Positions 17,296 to 32,200 of a DNA stretch of 64,000 bases are shown piece by piece. The stretch lies in the NCBI RefSeq assembly GCF_042682745.1, contig NZ_JBHUIO010000002.1, positions 62,001 to 126,000 of the forward strand. Reading direction: 5' to 3'. A model generated the notes under the pieces. That model was given only the letters and a program-made list of their open reading frames with translations. It was not told the origin of the DNA and did not search any database. This DNA comes from Tumebacillus_A lipolyticus (GTDB lineage: Bacteria; Bacillota; Bacilli; Tumebacillales; Tumebacillaceae). The position numbers and the translations under genes were made by a program. The number at the start of each line of letters is the position of its first letter. Position 1 is the first letter of the stretch.

Positions 17296-20200
17296 ATGAA
17301 ACCCACTTTTGAACAAAACAACACAGCTGAACAAGAGATGAGCGGAACTGATGTTGAAGTTTATGCATTTCCTGCGTCATTCTCTCAACAGAGGTTGTGG
17401 TTCCTTGACCAACTGACGCCAGAAAATGCGATCTACAACATGCCAGCTGCGTTGCGCCTTCGCGGGGAGTTGAACGTTGCGGCGTTGGAGCAGAGCTTCG
17501 TGGAGATCGTCAACCGGCATGAGAGCTTGCGCACGACCATCGTTATGGAAGCGGATCGGTTGCAACAGATGATTCGCAGTGTGCAGCCGTTTTCTTTACC
17601 TGTGATCGATCTGCAGGGAGTGCCCGAAGCCAACCGCGAACAGGAAGCAAAAACTCGTGCCGAACAGGAGGCGCAGCGCGGATTCGATCTGGCGCAGGGG
17701 CCTCTTTTTCGCGCCCACCTGCTGAAGCTCGCCGCCGAGGATCATGTGCTGGTTCTGAATATGCACCACATCATCTCGGACGGTTGGTCGGTGATGCTGT
17801 TGATTCAGGAACTGGCAGTGCTGTACGCGGCTCATTGCAACGGGAGGCCATCACCGCTGCCAGAATTGCCGATTCAATATGCCGACTTCGCTCTCTATCA
17901 GCTCGACTGGATGCAAGGTGACGTATTGGAGGAGCAGTTGGCCTATTGGAAGCGACAGTTGGCGGGCGAGCTTCCAGTGCTGCAGCTGCCGTTTGACCGC
18001 TCGCGCAGCAGTGAGCAGACGTATCGCGGGGCGACGGTGCCAGTTGAGCTGTCTGCGCAGGTCACACGCATGATTCATGAGATGAGCAGACACGAAGGGG
18101 TTACACCGTTCGTCACACTGCTGACAGCGTTTGACGCTTTTCTTTACCGCTACACCGGTCAGCAGGAGATCTTGATCGGTTCTCCCGTGGCCAATCGCAG
18201 CATTGAAGAGGTGGAAGGGCTGATCGGCTTCTTCGTCAACAACGTCGTGCTGCGCGCCGAATGTGCGGACAACCCGAGCTTCCGTGAGCTGCTGCACCAG
18301 ATGCGCAAAACGGCGTTTGATGCGTACGAGCATTCGGAAGTGCCGTTTGAAAAGGTGGTGGAGGAGCTGCAGCCGGAACGCAACATGAGCTACTCGCCCC
18401 TGTTCCAAGCGATGTTCGTGTTCGAGACGGCACGGTTGTCCGACTTACACCTGGAAGGTTTGAAGTTGGAATGGTTGACGATCGAGCGAGGTACGGCAAA
18501 GTTTGACTTGACGCTTTCGATCTTGGAGGAGGATGGGCAGTTCAAGGGTCTCTTTGAGTACAACGCCGACCTCTTGGATCGGACGACGGTGGAGCGGATG
18601 GCTCGCCATTTTGAGCGCTTGGTGCAGGGAGCGGTGGAGCGACCTGAATTGCGCCTGTCTGAACTGCCGCTTTTGACCGAAGCGGATACGGCGTTCTTAG
18701 AAACGCTGAACCTGACAACTTCGGAATATCCGGCGCACATGTGTGTCCATCAGCTGTTCGAAGCGCAAGTGGCGCGAACGCCAGAAGCGGTGGCGCTGCG
18801 GATGGGAGACGCTTCGCTTACCTACGGTGAAGTAAATCGCCGCGCCAACCGATTGGCTCATCATCTGCGCGCGCAAGGCGTCCATTCGGAAAGCCTCGTC
18901 GGGCTTTGCATTGAGCGCTCCTTTGAGCAGATCGTCAGCCTGCTCGCGATCTTGAAAGCGGGTGGCGCGTATGTCCCGCTCGACCCGTCGTATCCGGCAG
19001 ATCGCTTGGCCTACATGCTGGAAGATTCCAACTTGCAGGTGTTGTTGACCCAAGAGCGCCTGCTCGACAATCTGCCTCCGCATGGAGCAACCGTGGTGAT
19101 GGTCGATGCAGACGGGGAGACGATCGCACTTGCGAGTGAACAAAACATCGTCTGTCAGAGCAAGGCGGACGATCTGGCATATGTGATGTACACGTCCGGT
19201 TCCACCGGGCAACCAAAAGGTGTGTGCGTTCCCCACCGCGCGATCGTGCGTCTGGTGAAAAACGCCCAGTATGCAGACTTCTCGCCAGATCACGTCTTCC
19301 TGCAAGTGGCGACCGTTTCGTTTGACGCGGCGACTTTCGAGATCTGGGGGAGTTTGTTACACGGAGCGACGCTTGCGCTGATGCCGCCACACCTGCCGAC
19401 GCTGGAAGAGGTCGGGCAAGCGCTGCGGGAGTATGGCGTCACCACGCTATGGCTGACGGTCGGTCTGTTCAATCTGATGGTGGACAGCCATCTGGAAGCG
19501 CTCCGAGGCGTGAAACAACTGCTGGTCGGCGGCGATGCGCTGTCGATGGCGCACATTCGCAAGGCGTTCGCGCTTGAGGGGACGCAGTTGATCAACGGCT
19601 ACGGCCCGACTGAGAGCACGACGTTCGCCTGTTGCCATCCGATTCGAGCGGAAGATCTGAATGGCAACTCGATTCCGATCGGTCGGCCGATCGCGAATAC
19701 GACAGCCTATGTGTTAGATGAGCAACAGAACTTGGTGCCCGTCGGTGTGGCGGGTGAGTTGTACATCGGCGGGGATGGGCTGGCCCGCGGCTATCTGAAC
19801 AATCAAGAGCTGACGGAGGAAAGGTTTGTTCCGCATCCGTTTTCGGAAAAGCCGAATGAGCGCCTGTACAGGACGGGCGACATGGTGCGTTACCTGCCAG
19901 ATGGAAGCCTCGAATTTATCGGCCGGATCGACAACCAAGTTAAGATTCGTGGATTCCGCATCGAGCTTGGCGAGATCGAGGCGAACTTGGCACAGCATCC
20001 AGATGTGCAAAAAGCGGTCGTGATCGCCCGGGAAGATGTCCCAGGGGACAAGCGTTTGGTGGCCTATGTGGAAACAAGCGCCGAAACCACAGCAGATTTA
20101 GCTCCTTACCTCAAAACGAAGATGCCGGAGTACATGATTCCGTCCGCCATCCTGAAGCTGGAGCGCCTGCCCTTGACGGCAAATGGCAAGGTTGACAAAA

Positions 20201-23200
20201 AAGCGCTGCCGATGCCCGATCGAACGGAGTGGGCGCTGGAAACGCAGTACATTGCCCCGCGAAACGATTGGGAGGAGTCGGTCGCGAAAATTTGGGCGGA
20301 AGTCTTGCATCTGGATCAGGTGGGGGTACACGACAATTTCTTTGATCTGGGTGGCCATTCGTTGCTTGCGACGCAGTTGATGTCGCGCATCCACAGCGAG
20401 TTTGGTGTGAAATTGCCGTTGCGTCTGCTGTTTGCGGAAGCGTCGACGGTGGAGAAGTTGGCGCAGCAGATCGAACGGCAGGCGAGGGAAGCGTCTGCTG
20501 GGCAAGGCGAGACCGCACAGATTCGACCGATGCCGAGAGCAGGCAAGCTGCCGTTGTCTTTCGCCCAGCAGCGGCTGTGGTTTATCGATCGCTTTGAGCC
20601 GGGCAGCAGTTTGTACAACGTCCCTACAGGCGTGCGGCTGCGCGGTACTTTGCAGGTGGCGGCGCTTCGGCAGGCACTGCAGGAGATCGTCAACCGCCAT
20701 GAGGTGTTGCGCACCTCGTTTTCCCTTGTCGATGGAGAGCCGGTACAGGTGATCGCGCCAGAATCTGTCTTGCTGTTGCCGTTTGCAGATCTGCGTGACA
20801 TTCCAGAAGCGGATCGCGAGGCGCAGGCGATGCGTCTGGTGCACGAAGAGGCGGGCACGCCATTCGATCTGGAAAAAGCTTCGCTGGTGCGCGCCAAGCT
20901 GTTGCAGCTGGCCGAGGAAGAGCACATTTTGCTCATCACGATCCATCATATCGTGACGGATGGCTGGTCGATGGGCGTGCTGATCCAGGAGTTTTCTGCG
21001 CTCTACACCGCTTTTGTCCAAGGGCAACCTTCGCCACTTCAGCCGCTTTCGATCCAGTATGCCGATTTTGCCCAGTGGCAGCGCGACTGGTTGCAAGGCG
21101 AGGTGCTCGACCAGCAGCTCGGGTATTGGAAACAGCAGTTGGGCGGCGATCTGCCGATGCTGCAACTGCCGACCGATCGCCCGCGCCCAGCGGTGCAGAC
21201 GTTCGAGGGAGCCACGCTGAAATTCAAACTGCCGTCAGCTGTCAGCGATTCGCTCGCCGATTTCAGCAGGCGACAGGGCGTGACGCTTTACATGACGTTG
21301 CTGGCGGCGTTTAACACGCTGCTCTACCGCTACACAGGGCAAGAGAATCTTCTGGTCGGTTCGCCGATCGCCAACCGCAATCGGAGCGAGATCGAGCATC
21401 TGATCGGATTTTTTGTCAACACGCTGGTGCATCGCAACGATCTGTCGGGCAATCCGACATTTGCTGAACTGCTGAATCGCGTCAGCCAGGTGACGCTCGA
21501 TGCGTATGCGCATCAAGACCTGCCTTTCGAGCGCTTGGTGGAGGAGATCCAACCGGATCGGAGCCTCAGCTACAACCCGCTGTTCCAAGTGGTGTTCGTG
21601 TTGCAGAACGCGCCGATGGACGGGTTGTCTCTGCCCGGCTTGGAACTGCATGCGGTGGAAGCGGACAACGATGCGAACGTCGACTTCACGCTCTCTCTGA
21701 CCAACACTTCCAAGTTCGACCTGACGCTGTACATCGTCGAGGAAGCGGGCGGCTTCGTCGGGCGTTTTGAATACAATTCGGATCTGTTTGAAGCGGCGAC
21801 GATCGAGCGGATGAGCGGGCATTACCTGACCTTGCTGGAGAGCATCGTGGACAATCCAGCGCAGAAGATCGCCGAATTGCCGATGCTGACCCAGTTGGAG
21901 CGAGAGCGGATGGCGCTCTGGAACCACACGGATGGAGAGGTGTCGGACGAGCTGTTGCACACGCTGTTCGACAAGCAGGCGGTGAAGACGCCGGAGCGCA
22001 CCGCGATCGTATCGGCGGCAGGGACGATGAGCTATGCGGAGCTGGATCGTCGCGCCAATCGAGTGGCGCATCTGTTGCGCGACCTCGGCGCACAGCCGAA
22101 TCGCCTCGTCGCGGTCGCGATGGAGAAAGGGTGGGAGCAGGTGGTCGCCGTGCTCGGCATCCTGCGTGCAGGCGCCGCCTATCTGCCGATCGACCCGACG
22201 CTGCCGCAAGATCGCATCTGGCACCTGCTGAAGCAAGGGGAAGTGGAAGTGGTGCTCAACCAGTCCTGGGTGGACGAGCGTCTGGCCTGGCCCGATCATG
22301 TGCAGCGCTTGGCGATGGATGGCGATCAGATGGCGAGCTATGCCGACACGCCGCTCACGACCGTTCAGAGCAAGCGCGACATCGCCTACGTGATCTTCAC
22401 GTCCGGCTCCACCGGGCTGCCAAAGGGCGTCGTCATCGACCATCAAGGGGCGGTGAACACCTGTCTCGACATCAACGAGCGCTTCGGGGTCACGGAGGAA
22501 GATCGCGTGCTGGCGCTTTCGTCGCTCAGCTTCGACCTGTCTGTGTACGACCTGTTCGGGACGCTGGCGGTCGGCGGCACGGTGGTGATCCCCGACGCGA
22601 GCAGGCAGGGCGATCCTGCCTACTGGGCGGAGCTGGTGGAACAGGAGCGCATCACGATCTGGAACTCTGCGCCCGCGCTGGCCAAAATATTGGTCGAACA
22701 TGTGCGCGAGACTGGCAAGTCGCTGTCGCAATCGCTCAGGCTGGTGATGATGAGCGGCGACTGGATTCCGCTGACGCTGCCCGTTCACCTGAAGCAGCTG
22801 GTGCCGAGCATCGAAACGTACAGTTTGGGCGGAGCGACAGAAGCGTCGATCTGGTCGATCCTGTACCCGATCCGCGAGATCGACCCGGCGTGGAAGAGCA
22901 TTCCTTATGGCCGACCGATGAAAAACCAGCAGTTTTACATCTTGAACGAGGTGCTCGAACCCTGCCCGATCGGCGTGGCGGGAGATCTGTACATCGGCGG
23001 CATCGGCTTGGCGCTCGGCTACTGGCGCGATGAGGAGAAGACGAACGCCAGCTTCATCACCCACCCGCGCACAGGACTGCGCCTCTACCGCACCGGTGAC
23101 CAAGGGCGCTACATGGCGGATGGCAACATCGAGTTTATCGGCCGCGTGGACAATCAGGTCAAAGTCCGCGGGTTCCGCATCGAGCTCGGCGAGATCGAAG

Positions 23201-26200
23201 CGGTGCTCGACCAGCATCAGACCGTCTTGGAATCGGTGGTGTTGGCGCGCCCCGATGCGCGTTGCGACAAGCAGTTGGTGGCCTACGTGGTGCAACAGGA
23301 AGCGCGAGAAGTGTCTGTGGAGCAGGAGGAAGAGCAAAAGCAGGAGCGCCTGGAGCAGTGGGAGCTGGTGTTTGATGAAACGTACAGCCAGCCGCTGTTG
23401 ACAGACGATCCGACCCTGCACATCGCAGGCTGGAACAGCACGATCGATGGCGGGATGATTCCGGCGGACGAGATGCGCGTCTGGGTGGAGCGGACGGTCG
23501 AGCGCATTCAAGATCTGAAGCCACAGCACGTGCTGGAGGTCGGCTGTGGCACCGGCATGCTGCTCTACCGGATCGCGCCCGACTGCGAACAGTATGTGGG
23601 CATCGACCTCTCGCAAAAAGCGCTGGCGATGATCGAAGCACACCTGCCGCGCCTCAGCCTTGCGAACACCGTGGAGCTTGTGCACGGCAAGGCGGCCGAA
23701 AGCATGACGCAGATGCAGACAGCAGCGTTTGACACGGTGGTGATCAACTCGGTGCTGCAATATTTCCCCAGCGTCGACTACCTGTTGCAGGTGATCGAAG
23801 AAGCGTTGCGCGTGCTGAAGCGAGGTGGACACCTCTTCCTCGGCGACGTGCGCCAATATGCGCTGTTGGAAGTTTTCCACGCGGCGGTGCAACTGCATCA
23901 AGCTTCAGACAGTATGAGCAAACAAGAGCTGGTGCAGAAGTGGGAGGCGGGCCTCGCACAGGAGAAGGAACTGACGCTCGACCCGGCGTTTTTTGAAGCG
24001 CTGATGATCGAATGGCCGCAGATTACCGGTGTTGAGGTGCAGCTGAAGCGCGGGTATGAAGACAATGAGCTCACCGGGTATCGCTACGATGTGGTGCTGA
24101 CGGTGGGGGAGGGTCGGAACGAGTCAGATCAGATCCCCGCCGAGTCGATTCGCGCCGAACAAAGCGCTGTGTCGCTGACAGCATCGGCAATCGAAGCGGA
24201 TCAGCCAACAGGATCGACAGCGCCTGTCGCGGTCGCCGCGCAACCGCAGGAAGAAAAGGTGGTTCACAGCATCAGCTGGCAGGGAGCTGACCGTTCGGTC
24301 GCTGGCATCCGCGACTATCTGGTAGAGCAAGCGCCACAAGCACTGCTGTTGCAAGGCATTCTGAACGAACGCTTGACTGCGCACGTGCAGGCGCTCGAAT
24401 GGCTGAAGCGGACAGAGGGGCCGGAGACGGTAGGAGCCTTCCGCGCCCAGCAAGCGGAGTTGGTGGAGACGCACGCGGTCACAGCGGTTGACGGGCAGGT
24501 GGCGCTGCACCCAGAAGCGTTTTTCGCGCTGGAGGAAGAACTTCCGTATGCGGTTCGCATCGACTGGCAGCGCGGCGCAGCGGATGGTAGCTACAACGTC
24601 CTGTTCATCCGGCACGATCAGGCTGGTGCGAAAGAGGCGAGCGCCGAGATGGGAGAAAGCGCATCCGCTTGCTCAACCCGTTTAAGAGAAGTTGAGCGCA
24701 TCTCGCTGCATCCGATGCAACCGAGCGCGACTGCGAGAGCTGAGCGCCAACCGTGGAGCGCCTACGCCAACGAACCGCTGCAGAGCAAGCAGGAGGCGAA
24801 ATGGGTCTCCCAGCTGCGCGCCCATGTGAAAAGCAAACTGCCGCCCTACATGGTGCCATCCGCATTTGTGGTGCTGGACGCGTTTCCGATCACCGCAAAC
24901 GGCAAAATCGACCGGCAAGCATTGCCAGAGCCTGAACTGAAGCGCAGTGAGTTGGATCGCCCCTATGTGGCGCCGCGCACAGAGCTGGAACAGCAAGTGT
25001 CGACGATTATGGCGGACGTCCTCCACATCGAGCGCGTTGGCATGCACGACAACTTTTTCGAACTGGGCGGTCATTCGCTGCTGGCGACGCAAGCGGTCTC
25101 GCGCATCTCTTCCGTTTGTCAAGTACAGCTGCCGCTTCGAACTTTCTTCGAAGCGCCGAGCGTTGCTGAACTGGCCGAGCATATCGTCGCCGAGAAGCAG
25201 AAGAGCGTACAACTGCCGCCGCTGCTCCCCGTTGCACGCACCGAGGAGCAGGCGCAAACCCTTCCGCTCTCCTTCGCCCAAGAGCGGCTATGGTTCTTCG
25301 ACCAGCTCCAGCCGGAGAGCAGCGCCTACAACATCGGCGACGCCGTGCGCCTGAGCGGGCGACTGCAAATCGAAGCGTTGGAACGGAGCTTGAACGCTGT
25401 GGTCGCCCGCCATGAAGCGCTGCGCACCACCTTCCGCGTCGTCGATGACAAACCGGTGCAGGCGATCGCGCCGCAGCTGAGCCTGCCGCTTGCGCTGATC
25501 GACCTGCGCGGCCTGCAAGCGGACGAGCAGGAACAGGAGACGTTGCGACTGGCGAGGAAAGAAGCGCAAACGCCGTTCGACCTTGTCAACGGGCCGCTGC
25601 TGCGCCTGACCTTGCTCCAACTTGCGGAAGCGGAGCATGTGCTGTTGCTGACCATGCACCACATCATCTCCGACGGCTGGTCGATCGGGATCTTGATCGG
25701 CGAGTTGATCACCAGCTATGAAGCGTTTCTGCAAGGCGAAGCGACCGCACCTGCATGGCCCGCGCTTGCGGTGCAATATGCGGACTACGCGCTGTGGCAG
25801 CGCGGCTGGATGCAGGGAGAATCGCTCGCCGAGCAGCTGAGCTACTGGAAGCATCAACTTGGCGACAACCCGCCTGTCCTGCAACTGCCGACCGACCGTC
25901 CCCGTCCGGCGGTGCAGACCTATCGCGGTGCCAGCGAGAGTTTTCTCCTGCCGTCTGAGCTGACCGATGCTCTCGACTTGGTCGGCCAAGGGGAAGGCGC
26001 AACCTTGTTTATGACGTTGCTCAGCGCTTTCCAAACCTTGCTCTATCGCTACACGGGGCAAGAGGACATCTTAGTCGGCACGCCGATCGCCAACCGCACC
26101 CGCTTGGAGATCGAAAGCTTGATCGGCTTCTTCGTCAACACGCTGGTCTTGCGTGCACAGCTGTCCCCGGAGATGAGCTGGCGCGAACTGCTTCAGCAAA

Positions 26201-29200
26201 CGCGGGAGACGGCGCTGCAAGCGTACGCTCACCAGGATTTGCCGTTCGAGAAGGTGGTCGAAGAACTGCAACCGGAGCGCGCGCTAAGCCACACGCCGCT
26301 GTTCCAAGTGATGTTCGTTCTGCAAAACGCACCGATGGAGCGCATGGAAGCGAGCGGACTCAGCTTGACACCGCTTGGGATCAGCGAAACGGATACAGCC
26401 AAGTTTGACCTGACGATGCAGCTGACCGAGGCGGAAGGCGGACTGATCGGTGCGCTCGAATACAACACCGACCTGTTCGACCAAGCGACGATCATCCGCA
26501 TGATCGACCATTTCCAAGCGCTCTTGCAAGCGATCGTGGCAAGCCCTGCGTGCAAACTTTCCGAACTGTCGCTGTTGTCGGCCAAAGAGCGCGAGCAAGT
26601 GCTAACCGGCTGGAATGACACGACGATCGAGTATCCACAGTTGAGCATTCAACAGCTGTTTGAAGCGCAGGTGCTGCAAACACCGGAGGCGGTGGCTGTG
26701 CAGCATCAGGAGAAGCAGGTAACCTATCGTGAGCTGAATGAGCGAGCCAACCAGTTGGCGCATGTTCTGCGCAGACAAGGTGTGGGGCCAGATGTGCTGG
26801 TCGGCCTTTGCATGGAGCGTTCTTTGGAAATGGTGATCGGACTGCTGGGGATCTTGAAAGCGGGAGGGGCTTACGTGCCGCTTGATCCGAACTATCCGGC
26901 AGAACGTCTCGCCTTCATGCTGGAGGACACACAAGTGGCTGTTCTGCTCACTCAAGAGCATCTGTGCACGTCTTTGCCAGAACACCATGCGGAAGTGATC
27001 TGCCTTGACAGCGAGTGGAGCGCGAAGATCGCAGGGGAGAGCACAAACAATTTGGCTTGCTTGAATCGATTGCAAGACCTTGCCTATGTCAGCTATACGT
27101 CCGGTTCGACCGGACGGCCAAAAGGCGTCTGCGTGCCGCATCGCGGAGTGGTGCGACTGGTCAAAAGCACCAACTACATTCAGTTCGACCGCGAAGATGT
27201 GTTCTTGCAGTTCGCGCCGATCTCGTTTGATGCGGCAACGTTCGAAATCTGGGGCAGCTTGCTCAACGGTGCCAAGCTGGTCATCTTCCCCGCGCACTTG
27301 CCAACGCTGGCAGAGTTAGGTCGCACCTTGACCGATTATCAGGTCACCTCGATCTTCTTGACGACCGCGCTGTTCAATCAGATGGTGGAGCATCAGCTCG
27401 ATGACCTCCAATCGGTGCGGCAGCTGCTGACGGGCGGGGAAGTGATGTCGGTCCCGCATGTCAAGCTCGCACTGGAACGGTTGCCGAACTGCAGGCTGTC
27501 CAACGTGTACGGACCGACCGAAAGCACCACATTCACCAGCTTTTATCCGATGCCGACCGCTGAGCACGCCAAGAGTCCCGTACCGATCGGCCGTCCGATC
27601 GCCAACACGCAGGTCTATGTGCTCGACGCGCAGCTCAACCTTGCGCCGATCGGAGTTCCCGGCGAGCTGCACATCGGGGGCGACGGTCTGGCGCGCGGCT
27701 ACTTGAACCGACCGGAGCTGAACGAAGAGAAATTTATCGCCAATCCGTTTGGGAAGCCAGAGGAGCGGCTCTATAAGACGGGCGACCTCGTGCGCTGGCT
27801 CGCAGACGGCAATATCGAGTTCCTCGGCCGCATCGACGGTCAGGTGAAGATTCGCGGCTTCCGCATCGAGCTTGGCGAGATCGAAGCGGTGATCGCCAAG
27901 CAACAGGGCGTCAAAGAAACGGTTGTGGTCGCACAGCAGGATCGCAACGGCGACAACCGCCTGATCGCCTATCTCGTGCCAGAAGCGGGAGGATCCTCCC
28001 TGCTGATCGGCGAGTTGCGCAACGCGATCAAAGCGCAGCTGCCCGACTATATGATGCCGTCCGCCTTTGTTCAGCTCGACAGGATGCCGCTGACACCGAA
28101 CGGCAAGGTCGATCGCAAAGCGTTGCCTGCACCGGAAAGCTTTGCCCGAGAGCGGGAGGTGGCATATCTGCCGCCGCGCAACAGCACAGAGATCGCGCTG
28201 GTCCGCCTGTGGGAAGAACTGCTCGACACCAGCCCGATCGGAGTGCAAGACAATTTCTTTGAGCTCGGCGGACACTCGCTGCTGGCGACACAGCTAGTCT
28301 CCCGCCTGCGGGGTGCATTTGGCGTAGAAGTACCGCTGCAAGTCCTGTTCCACACGCCGACCGTCGACAAGTTGGCAGAGCGAATCGTGGAACTGCAGGC
28401 ACAGCCGATGGGGATAGAGGCGCCACCGATGGTTCCGGTCGCCCGCATCCGTATCGAGAACGACAACTGCAGCGATCACGATGCTACCTTCGAGGCGAGG
28501 GGGCTTCAATTTGCATGCGAAGAAAAAGCGCCCGTGTCGTTCGCGCAACAGCGCCTGTGGTTCTTAGACCAACTCCAGGCGAACAACCACGCCTACAACA
28601 TTTTCTCCGCGCATCGAATCTGCGGCAGGTTGGACGCCGCTGTGCTGAAGCGTTGCTTCCAGACGATCGTCAGCCGCCATGAAGCGTTGCGCACCGCTTT
28701 CATCTATGAAGACGGACATCCGTATCAAGTGATTCGAGCGGAACTTGAGGTGCCCTTGTCGATCCTCGACCTGCAGCACTTGCCAGTGGGAGAGCGGGAG
28801 GCAGAAGCGTATCGCTTGGCTACAGCAGAAGCGAAGCAGCCGTTCGATCTTTCTGCAGGCCCGCTGATCCGAACTGCTCTGCTGCGCTTGGGGCAAGAGG
28901 AGCACCTGCTGTTGCTCAACATTCACCACATCGTCTCAGACGGCTGGTCGATGGACGTGTTGATTCGCGAGATGCTCGCACTGTATGCAGCCTACAGCGA
29001 AAGCATCGAGCCTGAGGTGGCGCCACTGCCGATCCAATATGCAGACTTTGCCGTCTGGCAGCGGAACTGGTTGCAAGGTGACGTGCTGGACAAGCAACTC
29101 GCCTACTGGAAGCATCAGCTCGGCGGAGAGCTCCCGAACCTGCAATTGCCGACCGATCGCCCGCGTCCGACCGTGCAGAGCAATCGTGGCCTGACGCAGA

Positions 29201-32200
29201 AGTTTCATGTGCCAAAAGCGTTGAGCCACGAGCTGCTCGATCTGAGCCGCAAGGAAGGCGCCACCCTGTTTATGACGCTGTTGGCCGCTTTCAACACCCT
29301 GCTGCATCGATATGCCGAACAGGAGGATATCATCGTCGGTTCACCGATCGCAGGTCGCACGCGCGCGGAGATCGAAGGGCTGATCGGCTTCTTCGTCAAC
29401 ACGCTTGCCTTGCGCAACGACCTGTCGGGCAACCCGAGCTTCCGCGAGCTGCTGAACCGCGTGCGCAGTGTGACCTTAGGCGCTTATGCGCACCAAGACA
29501 TGCCGCTGGAGCAGGTGATCGAAGCGCTCGATCTTGAGCGCGACTTGAGCCGAAGCAACCCGCTGTTCCAAGTGTTGTTCGTGCTGCAAAACGTCAAGCT
29601 CACCGAGCTGAAAGCATCGGGGATGCAGTTGGAACCGCTTCGTGTGGAGACCGAGTCGGCCAAGTTCGACCTGACCTTGCAGATGACCGAGACGGAGGAC
29701 GGGCTGGTCGGCGAGCTTGAATACAACACCGACCTGTTTGACCGCGCGACCATCGCTCGGATGATCGAGCACTTTCAAATCCTGCTCGCAGGCATCGCCG
29801 CCGATCCTGACACTGAGATCGGACGACTGTCGATCTTGCCAGCAGCAGAAAAAGCAACGCTGCTCGCAGAGTGGGCGGTGACAAAGCGCGACTTCTCGAT
29901 GGAGCCGCTCACACATCAGCTGATCGAGCTGCGCGCAGCCGAAACACCAGATGCGAGAGCCATTCAAGATGCGGACGGAAGCCAGATCACCTACGGCGAT
30001 CTAAACCGCCTCGCCAACCGCTTGGCGCATCGCCTGCAGAAGCTCGGCGTAGGTCCAGAGGTGACGGTCGGGGTCTGCATGGAGCGCTCGATCGAAAATC
30101 TGATCGCGCTGCTTGCCGTGTTCAAGGCGGGAGGTGCCTACGTGCCGATCGATCCGAACTACCCGGGAGACCGCATCCGCTACATGCTTGACAACTCCGA
30201 TGCGCTTGTGCTCTTGGCACACGATCGCACCTTGGGCATCTTGCCAGAACATGATCTGCCGTTGCTTTTGCTCGACCGAGTGGAGGAACTGCTGGCAGAC
30301 GAAAGCGACGAAGACTTGGTGAACACCGCCGAGCTCTCCAACTTGGCGTACATCATCTATACGTCCGGCTCGACCGGACTTCCCAAGGGCGTGCAGGCGG
30401 AGCATCGGAACTTGCGCAACCTCTTGAATTGGTACCATCAACAGTACAGCGTACAGCCGGACTCCCAGTTTACCTATCTGGCGGGCGTGGCGTTCGATGC
30501 GACGATCTTTGAGATCTGGACCTGTTTGACCATCGGCGGGTGCTTGCACATTCCAGATGAGGACAGCCGTCTGCTGCCAGAGCGACTGCGCGATTTCCTG
30601 CTGACACGCAAGATTACGCACAGCTTCTTGCCGACGCCGCTCGCTGAAGGGGTGCTGTTCGTCGACTGGCCGGAGGAGGCCGCCTTGGAGTGTCTGATCG
30701 CCGGCGGTGATCGCTTGCGGTACTATCCATCGCCCGGTCTGCCGTTCACCCTGTACAACCTATATGGTCCGACAGAAGCGACGGTCGGCACCACGACCGG
30801 CGCGATTCCGCCTTTTGCAGAGAACGCTCCGAACTTGCCGTCGATCGGCAGACCGGTGATCAACACCGAAGTCTACATCTTGGACAAGCACCTGCAGCCG
30901 GTGCCGATCGGCGTGCCCGGCGAGATTTACATCGGTGGAGCCTGCTTGGCTCGCGGTTATCGCAACCGTGACGATTTGACGACGAACAGTTTCCGCCCTC
31001 ATCCGTTCCAGCCAGGCGAGCGCGTCTACAAGACGGGTGATCGTGCGCGCTATCTGCAGGATGGGCAGATCGAATTCCTCGGCCGCAACGACTTCCAAGT
31101 GAAGGTGCGCGGGTTCCGCATCGAGCTCGGCGAGATCGAATCGGTGATCGCCAAGCATCCTGGCATCAAAGAAACGTTGGTGATCGCGCAGGTAGACCGC
31201 AAAGGTGATAACCGTCTGATCGCCTATCTCGTGCCGGAAGCGGGCGACTCCCCGCTTTCGATCGGCGAATTGCGCAGCGCGATCAAAGCACAGCTGCCCG
31301 ACTATATGATGCCGTCCGCCTTCGTTCAGCTAGCAGAGATGCCGCTGACGCCGAACGGCAAGGTGGATCGCCGGGCGTTGCCTGCGCCGGAGAGCTTTGC
31401 GACAGAGCGGGAGACGCCGTACCTGCCGCCGCGCAACACGACCGAGATGGCGCTGGTTCAGCTGTGGGAAGAGCTGCTCGACACCAGCCCGATCGGCGTG
31501 AAGGACAGCTTCTTCGACTTGGGCGGTCACTCGCTGCTCGCGGTCAAACTGGTCGCGGAGATCGAAAAGCAGTTCGGTCGCGAACTTCCGGTTTCTGTGC
31601 TCTTCCAGGGCAACACGATCGAGCAGCTGGCGATGGTGCTCAACGAAGAATCTTCGGAGCAGAAGTCACCGATCGTCGCCATGCAGCCGCATGGATCGCG
31701 CTTGCCGTTCTTCTGCATCCACGCTGGAACGGGCGGTATTCTGCAGTACATGGAGCTTGCGCGCACGTTCGGCACCGATCAGCCGTTCTACGGCATTCAG
31801 GCGCCTGGGCTGGAAGATGAAAGCGAACCGCTCTTGACGATCGATGCGATGGCGACACATTATTTGCAGGAGATCAAGCAGATTCAGCCAGCAGGACCTT
31901 ATGTGCTGGGTGGCTGGTGCGTTGGCGGCGCGATCTCCTTTGAGATTGCCAAGCTTCTTCAGCAGCAAGGGGAAGAGGTGGCGCTCGTCGCGATCATGGA
32001 CTCGGGCGTGCCGAATGAAGAGGCGGGCAGACAGGAACTGCCGGACAACCTGTTTGGCATCGAGTTTGCGAAGTTGATGTTGCCGCACGTCGATGAGCAG
32101 ACAGAAAAGATGCTGGGGGAGCTTGCGCAACTCAGCATTGAAAAATGCTTGGGAGCTCTGCTTCAGCTTGGCCAAGGGGCGGAGATTTTGCCGCCCGACC

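Noticed and set aside
20545..21890. A heterocyclisation (Cy) domain before the Cys module
   Set aside because: The motif is HHIVTDGWS, a normal C domain; the DxxxxDxxS motif of Cy domains is absent.
21235..23901. A long open frame (888 codons) on the minus strand inside NRPS2
   Set aside because: It is antisense to conserved NRPS domains, has arginine/histidine-rich low-quality sequence and no ribosome binding site; it arises from codon bias of the sense strand.
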